From NCBI GenBank assembly GCA_013152695.1, contig JAADFV010000436.1:1-16474 (forward strand): a stretch of 16,474 nucleotides of DNA, in the 5' to 3' direction. The notes beneath the pieces are model-generated. The model searched no databases. It saw nothing but the letters and a program-made list of their open reading frames with translations, and had not been told where the DNA came from. A program made the translations under genes and the position numbers. The stretch comes from Chloroflexota bacterium (GTDB lineage: Bacteria > Chloroflexota > Anaerolineae > J102). Numbering within the stretch: the stretch's first letter is position 1; the number at the start of each line of letters is the position of its first letter. Shown one piece after another: positions 16,301 to 16,474 of the stretch.

Positions 16301-16474
16301 GGCGAGCAGACTGGACGCCGGGCGCGGATGGGCAGCATGTGCTGCGGGCCCAGGTCACCCAGACGGATGGCTCCACGGCCAGCGATGTCCTCACCGTCAC
16401 CGTCGATACCCAGCCCCCTGCCCTTACGGTTGCGCCCCAGGTCTACACCCAAACCCCCTATCAAGAACCGGCCA
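1255..16474 (+). CDS. Giant multidomain surface protein (>5,073 residues, 3' end outside window)
   Basis: One uninterrupted frame runs from the ATG at 1255 to the last base; the C-terminus is not in the window. Domains in order, by residue: signal peptide 1-32; LppX/LolA-like domain about 33-280; membrane hairpin 291-334; Gln-rich linker; TSP3 calcium repeats 426-565; unrecognised module 566-1262; hydrophobic Gly/Ala-rich part 1263-1437; unrecognised beta-rich part 1438-1691; TSP3 repeats 1692-1832; Ig-like 1833-1950; LamG 1-5 with C2-like and PA14 inserts 1951-3241; Ig-like 3242-3636; LamG 6-7 at 3637-4042; Ig-like, Pro-Thr linkers, three CARDB and a seven-bladed LVIVD propeller 4043-4922; Ig-like to the end. 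Several domains are inserted inside others. All recognised parts are binding or structural modules and no enzyme motif was seen. A cell-anchored adhesin or sheath protein is inferred. Codon usage looks uniform and I saw no frameshift. Confidence 0.97.
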   Translation, partial: MKYRFRLLLLFLLAVSLLGGIFALSLSSAVQAGSEPAPLPPEKALHRAWQRVQKIGVYDFSSAIVQTTRLAPAVANVGRTSRENELFLQGTLNQPAHTMELTLWQDSGSVATGRDGISIRIEDGKAYGRAQDGDWQEIEDFSNAFAPAGDPLAFLTAVKNVQKQSAGDSAVRYSFEIDGPTFARHMRDQLQEQLRRKGELPAGLTLDTSREYLEMISSGEIWLDRDGLPLRLRLHMAFPPQPNGERIEAKITTDFSFENADFRLAQTSSSSSKLLSLLENLKTQFLKPQFLSGFAIILLILGLTILIITRRRARPLYVTVVIAVIASMVVVPLLQSQQVVAFSQRQAQKLAAQEAQQQEQEDAQQVRETLLSSDWDPHRNPMASPGEQNIGDGEVLSKGEYDAFRLDVPSRQHLTASSNTDEETKDSDGDGLSDALEQALGLRKHRADSDGDGLQDGVEALRLGTNPSLADSDGDGISDKIEVQGYEDDDGRHWYLDPNNADSNNDGELDTVECPALVNMVKGKPKIDVSGKQCQDSDGDRIPDIFDRDNDNDGVSDRVDLNAYQSAGANGLVSDASNITPFSADNPFKFKLSNTQADEPIFVDLQLRPVVTSHLTYIRNVLDWPDGDDDGQIQHVKGTTFADHLSVQEQENDPSAANGDLRLIPMLEIEMSGNQIPLPLTDPTTDVILDGAFAAKVHLQPAGDIDNTLLTFDLESPGTYTAFIHEGTCRQPGAQLQQFANITDNSQRLFTQLAVVDLADGAHALTLKKGKGSNEVCATISNVVNGPYDYQMIDQGPLQPYSIMVREKNKAGTLLAYVPLNIETNEAGGGRAAFQARMLYSTGLGRLWAQPQQMRVVWMVQMLTDSCDDSGFDAHWQNLVISNPEWSEDEGKRSDELHDWCAQTEHRTADVMRIVHTYDEEWYLTGLSVREDHGLDVAVAYENAASSNGDVAHSENLWALSQGLATSFIAGRDSDKNSQRDITIFATDPDGTPWGDTTIKGRFDAASNGGTTSLVRWDIPKNALRVEDFRYEQQDFISHIAMTETKRILNNHFAHDQTPTLLFAREEHFRSAGLGDANLKNSVFKVNMQRKKLTTVASMNWAPYRFRDGQWEAYPPQDYWDQLEVTFRDIFEQAFPEDADYVTLGKAVVARSYYVSLLQGMANQVQQNLRVQWTPDPEGINSDADVVSGIISTTSGYIKRIYSVVSDIAETAIKYHGWEVTVLLDMKRYNINNMEVIWDYHDFWASMGKGVKDFFATPWTTVASKGMVAKVGVGIAAFGALAAVGITIYAATQKGTGLEIAATVLTGLTLLASIQGMIATVASVMKAVEKAGSMMAAISKGLSESGKEISKAFKGAAVVGLIISVAVTWGVFITQMALTHTAFFSMAFNSALAGAIAGTITAVILFVIAAIPIVGQIFVAVVGLIDSIIALICNAFLSEEQRNSTAGQWSCGGISGAVTKVIQWTIYSGTTMVVMEPEDYDRLQFYNFDTRLQTPAKGIAVDSVMQFSIGVTNTIKRTKIPIDWKAASYGYQYNDKRVKSSTFDYRWQTTETDFHDDLSRGVMSNQWLVSDVGKHAFYIDKTVDSDGVPFTEAGINVPVGIFLSEGYAVPAQECWAVPIPGVLPMGVPNYSLAPVCYIRTNRTTMHMDFGKNVKFDIFPATLDGFYSLKTRGDGFALAWDESGARSFPRLQDADGDGLLRGADPNDSLWDSDNDGLGDRYEIQYGSNPQSRDSDDDGLGDYEELLARTNPLKVDTDGDGLLDSEEVYHQDVFDQDGDGDYEEWIGGWEFVYALTSDKEALTTWVLPDPSKTDGDGDTLIDSKEKAFGFNPNWKSSPSVLTLNSQVNEILPGDVLTPTDGYVAPGDTLYYSATVKNELLNRWAQGLLRTNFPPALDNNTLQPRHFILYPMEEQTLAGTTSVAPTAASGVYSLTQTVGALITDWSELAGGAQMWLPFEDDTDATTFADRSGHGYDGTCHGSQCTPIKNDGVYGGALQLTQDWVQSDLKVSNKHYGVSMWFKTTESNGGLFSGPDANAVQVYLNNGHVCARVSYKTNGVHQQETISCSGNNNFADGQWHHLAHTYGKDIGGQKLYVDGVLMDSGTHTGKDYPSASGVGIGRSRNPARAFTGTIDDVRVFDESLSQSQVQALFAQPVLHLKFQGHHWQRDTSTFGNNGTCIGSRCPQHGSWGVSGDAVSFDGNDSLAISSDASLNLQGGRFTLSAWVYPQSRGGDDWLKDRFPQGILGQKSGESGGYPTLQRVGRKVRFGFGTGSKWLEYTTPRDVLTEGVWNHVVATFDNGVVKIYVDGKEVAEDGGIFAGKKPASTQSLLVGRSNIKARVVLDQLHVNDEGDGAGDAELYILWNDSEIWRNDDSKDGETYNLGGNLSYQEYVRVKVIEDDPGKADDLLVNLYFSSNEPGNGSQYAARGWGGAGPTDVTLYYRHTNNAIPFYGRLDEVQIYNRPLSKEAVEDLYWAGALALNIPFDDPPGESTFRDVIGEHNGVCSSSACPETGEPGRLNQAALFDGNDAVSVNLDVAESGYASSLWFKSDCADCGLFSVTKGPNGSQGHDRDVYLDGGRVCAYVAGSETLCTSNNGFADNEWHHVVHSVGGSPRLKPQLLLKLDDGPEDMPPFTATYYDGDKLEASKLECSNKGDTWPLNHNWQRNAPSACPSVGKNGFSVRWVGDFYFHEGVYAFRYNVDDGIRVWVGNELIIDDWKHGGAYQQPMLTFYHVNAGKKRVTVKYRESAGDARVYLSWDAMFLDSSGNNFSATCVAGKCPQSVPGRFGRALKFDGVNDYIQPANGASLQGKGGFAVTAWIKSSSAKDQVIIQQRGPTAYNGEYQLLLQADGRLHWMMYGDGAYAFNITSNRSVRDGQWHHVAAVREKDGKGRIYIDGVLNRSQASPPRTLNGSISVFIGADKLDNNKFFQGLIDDVRIFDKALSAGDVQMLATKHRLYVDAVLRARGERGASTFDNQSGVTIGHARAAATPAFSGSLDEVRVFQIGIAQPEVDDLYHKAPLLQYHLDEPQHATTFDNEADENHEGLCSGQACPQVGFGIAGQLGTAAQFDGINDGINIAQSANLNLSRFTIGLWVMPTATSQQWQTLVAKDGGWNYYNFGLFLKPETLLPELKIGRAGCMSWENLTAETPLIQNIWNHVMATYDGQNMVLYINGNPQGSKSLAQATLCSNMSPITMGNISYGGTPTNGPFAGRLDEVTLYDRALSPREIRAIFLYQNKWVEQRQNHNITVDGEPPTASLTVPYSHWANRDLQVLITAHDETSGVDKVEFGMKRLGQTMRWQEAPPCVDASGGAWCPTFTPDAEGQGTYVLRALVTDKVGHQTLSEQVTLYVDDAPPQANFDFAVNARIDAYRHPTRARTWVLPLSGTLNDAPQTVVGSGVDTTAVRLTLYHANGGVAGPADQVVTVSGGAWHIDYLLNDADPSGQYTLQLTIPDQVASLPGLPQAEVDHHTAQTGRSLQVDAAPPATALDLASLPADVITDTLSFSGDATEQPVPVQVSWTTPAGLGDQVGVQIRCNGILRYRAPAGSFAAESAEYNWQGRVHQGADCRINVSGVTISGDVSVCGKQVQSWSGQNIPFVASSNACPTPVIGAGVASVQSEFVTTLPGSPFFNEIPPQDETLHFAFEDTPDRQGNLIFRDISGQGHDGSCKVSRCPQMGQPGPVSNAALFDGSNDRITISPWPASPDSAFTLSAWIRPTRKRGGILAKNGEYRLYLAKNGDLKFVVYTSLGWQGLNTGFKPPLNQWSHVAVAHESTSVVIYVNGSPIYNGVLANMRHNQTSPVVIGGIPGSPALQFTGAMDEVRIFARALTATEIRSLYLGANPVLHLPLDAPWMQDGDVLEDVSGREHHGLLQTGEEVNKAAPGRIGPHALTFDGVDDHVTVPDAPDLDLDTFTISLWLNPQSAGNNNQAHPLVDKGLNYGLYLDQKGGYASFRLTKADCSTVHWLFSPALSFNRWHHLVAAYDGAYAYLYVDGWQAQKKAISGQLCQNNDPLRIASPFYRGMIDDVRIYPRGLDTNEVQALLQERWQDAAVRVANGGQSASWEETVPSGLEGAYQLNVRGQDAAGHLDDSADTKRLWNGNIDTLAPRLTFTRAVTAEGDLYRVTAQDFNLGEEGFNSPCGAGVIDQRTYFQSPWLKTMQKNMAPQLYGLSVACVVPASAKQGEIGSFDTPGLANDVAISGTLALIADSQSGLQLIDISDPTLPTAISDLSVSSVQNIRAVALGSGGAPQSPTPTPTSTPTPTATPTATPTPTLTPTNTPTPTATPTTTPTATATPTTPPDDRPDLQVTYLTTEPFTPKAYESFVISATVENQGNTAASGFDVSFYIDTIPVDCDEGGTQNLYARVDYLAAGATTVVTATHSGLPADFHDLSAQADSGCAVAETNEANNIYGPIDLPVVAPDLVVTSITADPDTVESGAPFTLTVSVRNLGEDEAGTFQVGLFQDVAPPQTCQDFLSAIQTQTVSGLTPYESRTLIFQYSGPLTDGDHNFWAEVDIDCVVEESNEENNTGGPATVTVISPTPTTTPTPTITPTPDYRPDFTITSLVANPASLALNQSYQVTYTLTNLGSGGGGSLDVAVYYDHVPTSCDGGNAPDASPDFVISPLPGESVVVTATHAGYTTAGAHSIYAQVDTYCVETERNEDNNIAGPITVTVSALASSQQAEANSLARAASGPYAYAYIADASYGLRIIDITDPAHPFQVGSLPISGNPQDLVLDGDTVYLVAQSTGLHVIDISNPGYPALLGSLLTAPVSKGVAVAGNLAFVAAGHAGLKIVDVADPVHPQLLGGFDTPVFARGIAVDGNTAYVADGASLQIIDVSQPTSPSLLGSLSTTGWMKDVKVVGSNAYLANGNMDLAVVDVSDPAHPTLLNEFRTPGYANGVDIDGDLAFLASGQKGLRIINHNGLSEARATACDTAGHCTTATMPILAAQSQNSAAALRIAQSSPSVSFSGPPTLLDSTAPVSVTGRATGASLQTLTVTADGLPLTTHDWQVGVDENTWRADWTPGADGQHVLRAQVTQTDGSTASDVLTVTVDTQPPALTVAPQVYTQTPYQEPA
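1351..2094 (+). other. LppX/LolA-like N-terminal domain (inferred)
   Basis: Residues 33 to about 280 alternate short beta-like strands: MELTLWQDSGSVATGRDG, then GDWQEIEDF, PLAFLTAVKNV and a GEIWLDRDGLPLRLRLHMAF segment. This order (probe strands, a D-P-L-A-F-L helix, then an exposed strand reading IWLD.DGLPLR) resembles LppX/LolA-type lipid-binding lipoprotein domains found in actinobacteria and Chloroflexota. The fold assignment is a pattern judgement and needs a structure prediction. Confidence 0.45.
2125..2256 (+). other. Two-helix membrane hairpin
   Basis: Hydrophobic segments at residues 291-309 and 316-334 are separated by the basic turn RRRAR (310-314). Under the positive-inside rule the turn is cytoplasmic, so the N-terminal domain and the following 4,700 or more residues both lie outside. 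A Gln/Glu-rich, probably helical linker (about 335-380) follows. This would be an internal anchor near the N-terminus instead of a C-terminal sorting signal. Confidence 0.75.
2530..2949 (+). other. Thrombospondin type 3 calcium repeats, cluster 1
   Basis: Six DxDxDG-type loops begin at residues 426, 448, 471, 502, 536 and 549, for example DSDGDGLSD. Several are followed by the usual LE..LG.NP or IE.. helix. Such loops bind calcium and form rigid rods or spacers outside the cell. Confidence 0.9.
2950..5040 (+). other. Unrecognised module between the first TSP3 cluster and the hydrophobic part
   Basis: About 700 residues (566-1262) match no domain I know. The first half looks beta-rich, with a CRQPGAQ segment and an FQARMLYSTGLGRLW motif (near 837-848). 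The second half contains WYLTGLSVREDHGLDVAVAY (near 922-941) and YWDQLEVTFRDIFEQAF (near 1119-1135). It seems more helical and leads into the hydrophobic region. It is not low-complexity and is probably a folded module. Confidence 0.5.
5041..5565 (+). other. Gly/Ala-rich hydrophobic helical region within the ectodomain
   Basis: Residues 1263-1437 hold long hydrophobic helices at about 1269-1291, 1299-1327, 1356-1374 and 1390-1437, joined by a charged amphipathic stretch (about 1328-1355). The last includes AIAGTITAVILFVIAAIPIV. Either this part re-enters the membrane, or it is a buried helical bundle or membrane-active segment like those in tape-measure or pore-forming proteins. The sequence alone does not decide. 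Confidence 0.7.
5566..6327 (+). other. Unrecognised beta-rich segment
   Basis: Residues 1438-1691 follow the hydrophobic helices. The segment contains paired Cys in ECWAVP and VCYIRTN and many alternating beta-like strands. I do not recognise a family. It ends directly at the second calcium-repeat cluster. Confidence 0.4.
6328..6750 (+). other. Thrombospondin type 3 calcium repeats, cluster 2
   Basis: DxDxDG loops begin at residues 1692, 1710, 1732, 1754, 1773 and 1812, with the spacing and GSNP / RTNP / FNP turns typical of bacterial TSP3 repeats. Together with cluster 1 they bracket the unrecognised modules. Confidence 0.9.
6751..7104 (+). other. Ig-like beta domain (CARDB/DUF11-like)
   Basis: Residues 1833-1950 include YVAPGDTLYYSATVKNEL and FILYPMEEQTLAGTTSV, the strand pattern of bacterial Ig-like or CARDB-type domains that bridge TSP3 rods and binding domains. 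The exact family is uncertain. Confidence 0.55.
7105..7707 (+). other. LamG domain 1
   Basis: Residues 1951-2151 show the full Laminin-G-3 layout: MWLPFEDD start, DRSGHGYDGTC...C loop, GQWHHLAHTY, LYVDGVLMDSG and closing IDDVRVFDESLS. The usual FDG.ND strand is altered to LQLTQDW. Such concanavalin-fold domains bind sugars or proteins. Confidence 0.88.
7708..8676 (+). other. LamG domain 2, split by an inserted domain
   Basis: Residues 2152-2474 begin VLHLKFQGHHW, with FDGNDSLAIS, VWNHVVATF, IYVDGKEV and SLLVGRS, then close with GRLDEVQIYNRPLS. Between the last two lies an extra 112 residues (2336-2447), making this LamG about half again the normal length. Confidence 0.85.
8260..8595 (+). other. 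C2-like beta domain inserted in LamG 2 (inferred)
   Basis: Residues 2336-2447 read as a separate beta-sandwich: LDQLHVNDEGDGAGDAELY, LWNDSEIWRNDD, VRVKVIEDDPGKADDLL. The aspartate-rich ends and a polar VNG/WND turn recall C2-like calcium-dependent domains often found in bacterial surface proteins. The insertion is clear; the family name is tentative. Confidence 0.5.
8677..9087 (+). other. LamG domain 3, N-terminal half
   Basis: Residues 2475-2611 carry the front of a LamG: LALNIPFDDPP, DVIGEHNGVC...C, AALFDGNDAVSVN and EWHHVVHSVGG. The expected YVDG strand and the closing LDEVRVF strand do not follow here. They reappear about 1,000 bases later at 10102-10302. Confidence 0.8.
9103..10101 (+). 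other. LamG domain 4, nested in LamG 3 and split by PA14
   Basis: The first strand LLLKLDDGPEDM (residues 2617-2628) is cut off from FLDSSGNNFSATC...C, ALKFDGVNDYIQ, GQWHHVAAVR, IYIDGVLN and GLIDDVRIFDKALS (2757-2949) by a whole PA14 domain. Apart from that insert it is a complete LamG. It interrupts LamG 3 at the loop after the WHH strand. Confidence 0.85.
9148..9522 (+). other. PA14 domain inserted in LamG 4
   Basis: Residues 2632-2756 read FTATYYDG, NGFSVRWVGDFYFHEGVYAF, YNVDDGIRVWVG, LIIDDW and ARVYLSW. This is the standard PA14 order, including the DDG and IDDW motifs linked to carbohydrate binding in glycosidases and adhesins. Confidence 0.9.
10102..10302 (+). other. LamG domain 3, C-terminal half
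   Basis: Residues 2950-3016 supply just what LamG 3 lacks: LYVDAVLRARG, SGVTIGHA, then FSGSLDEVRVFQIGIAQPE and DDLY. No other LamG start precedes it, so it is best read as the separated second half of LamG 3. Confidence 0.78.
10303..10977 (+). other. LamG domain 5
   Basis: Residues 3017-3241 form an intact LamG: LLQYHLDEPQH, NHEGLC...C, AAQFDGINDGINI, IWNHVMATYDG, LYINGNPQG and AGRLDEVTLYDRALS. Confidence 0.88.
10978..11691 (+). other. Two Ig-like domains
   Basis: Each unit ends with a VD...PP boundary (11002 and 11305). The first includes VLITAHDETSGVDKVEFG and YVLRALVTDKVGHQ; the second includes TAVRLTLYHANGG and GQYTLQLTIPD. These are bacterial Ig-like or cadherin-like spacers. Confidence 0.65.
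11692..12162 (+). other. Ig-like domain, N-terminal part, with an internal beta insert
   Basis: Starts APPATALDLASLP and VITDTLSFSGDATEQ. After an inserted Cys-containing beta segment (about 11785-12078, with IRCNGILRY, GADCRINVS, ISGDVSVCG) it resumes at GVASVQSEFV and GSPFFNE. It then meets LamG 6. Its final strands appear after LamG 7. Confidence 0.55.
12163..12768 (+). other. LamG domain 6
   Basis: Residues 3637-3838: LHFAFEDTPD, GHDGSC...C, AALFDGSNDRITI, NQWSHVAVAH, IYVNGSPIYN and GAMDEVRIFARALT. A complete LamG. Confidence 0.88.
12772..13380 (+). other. LamG domain 7
   Basis: Residues 3840-4042: VLHLPLDAPWM, ALTFDGVDDHVTV, RWHHLVAAYDG, LYVDGWQAQ and GMIDDVRIYPRGLD. Complete, but it is the only LamG here without the C-x4-C pair in the first loop (HHGLLQTGEE instead). 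Confidence 0.88.
13381..13785 (+). other. Ig-like sequence: end of the split domain and front of the next
   Basis: Residues 4043-4102 (RWQDAAVRVANGG, ASWEETVPSGLEGAYQLNV, RGQDAAGH) look like the closing strands of the Ig domain interrupted by LamG 6-7. Residues 4103-4177 (DTLAPRLTFTRAV to LYGLSVACVV) begin another Ig-like domain whose last strands lie beyond the propeller at 16024. Confidence 0.55.
13792..13980 (+). other. LVIVD propeller, blade 1 and start of blade 2
   Basis: Blade 1 reads GSFDTPGLANDVAISG, LALIADSQSGLQLIDISDP. Blade 2 begins VSSVQNIRAVALGSG, then is cut by a Pro-Thr linker. This is the LVIVD repeat, a beta-propeller blade of extracellular proteins. Confidence 0.8.
13996..14145 (+). 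repeat. Pro-Thr-rich linker 1 (CCN-ACN hexamer repeat)
   Basis: About 50 codons are almost only Pro and Thr, with a few Ala and Ser (for example SPTPTPTSTPTPTATP), encoded by CCC/CCG and ACN triplets. It is an extended, probably glycosylated spacer of the kind common in Chloroflexota surface proteins. The hexamer DNA repeat is a natural site for length variation. Confidence 0.92.
14146..14502 (+). other. CARDB domain 1
   Basis: RPDLQVTYLTTEPFTP, ISATVENQGNTAASGFDV, then the signature AETNEANNIYG near the end. CARDB is a cell-adhesion-related beta-sandwich. Confidence 0.82.
14503..14862 (+). other. CARDB domain 2
   Basis: APDLVVTSITADPDTVESG, LTVSVRNLGEDEAGTF, AEVDIDCVVEESNEENNTGG. The strand order and closing ESNEENN motif are typical. 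Confidence 0.87.
14863..14907 (+). repeat. Pro-Thr-rich linker 2
   Basis: Fifteen codons of alternating Pro and Thr (PTPTTTPTPTITPTP) separate CARDB 2 from CARDB 3. Confidence 0.85.
14908..15273 (+). other. CARDB domain 3
   Basis: RPDFTITSLVANPASLALN, VTYTLTNLGSGGGGSLDV, AQVDTYCVETERNEDNNIAG. It is followed by an Ala/Ser-rich tail to 15327. Confidence 0.84.
15328..16020 (+). other. LVIVD propeller, rest of blade 2 and blades 3-7
   Basis: Resumes YAYIADASYGLRIIDITDP (rest of blade 2), then five more units of the form G-L/I-x-V-x-G-x-x-A-Y/F...I-D/V-x-DP: HVIDISNP, KIVDVADP, QIIDVSQP, AVVDVSDP and a last blade closing at GLRIINHNG. With blade 1 this makes seven blades, a complete propeller size. 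Confidence 0.85.
16024..16474 (+). other. Ig-like end piece and further Ig-like domain, cut by window end
   Basis: ARATACDTAGHCTTATM (to about 16077) fits the last strands of the Ig domain opened at 13561. A new Ig-like unit follows (VSFSGPPTLLDSTAPVSVTG, LTVTADGLPL, HVLRAQVTQTDG) with the boundary TVDTQPPALTV, after which the window ends. Confidence 0.55.

Overview
The window is almost entirely one open reading frame: a giant secreted or surface protein that starts at 1255 and is still open at the last base (at least 5,073 residues). Two short genes lie to its left. Signs of the source organism are Pro-Thr linkers written as CCN-ACN codons, CARDB and LVIVD modules next to many Laminin-G-3-like (LamG) domains, and small companion proteins of a type I associate with Chloroflexota. 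A filamentous or sheath-dwelling member of that phylum (Anaerolineae, Caldilineae or Ardenticatenia type) is my best guess. This is inferred from style, not from a marker gene.

Layout. 1-205 is non-coding and carries an inverted repeat around a GTCTTTGC-type dispersed motif. 206-520 (minus) encodes a 104-residue two-helix membrane protein resembling DUF3566. 521-1042 is a divergent, AT-richer intergenic region with a hairpin and a small dyad. 1043-1258 encodes a 71-residue soluble protein. It overlaps the giant gene by 4 bases (ATGA), so the two are probably one translationally coupled operon.

The giant protein reads in order: signal peptide; a lipoprotein-like beta domain; a two-helix membrane hairpin; a Gln-rich linker; calcium-binding thrombospondin-type-3 (TSP3) repeats; a large module I do not recognise; a long Gly/Ala-rich hydrophobic stretch; another unrecognised beta-rich part; a second TSP3 cluster; seven LamG domains with PA14 and C2-like insertions; Ig-like domains; Pro-Thr linkers with three CARDB domains; a seven-bladed LVIVD propeller; and further Ig-like sequence that runs off the window.

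The most striking feature is that many domains are nested rather than strung in a line. A PA14 domain splits one LamG, and that LamG in turn splits another LamG. Two LamG domains sit inside an Ig-like domain. A CARDB block interrupts one blade of the propeller, which itself interrupts an Ig-like domain. The likely role is a calcium-stiffened, carbohydrate- or protein-binding cell-surface structure (adhesion, sheath or predation-type contact). No enzyme active site was recognised.
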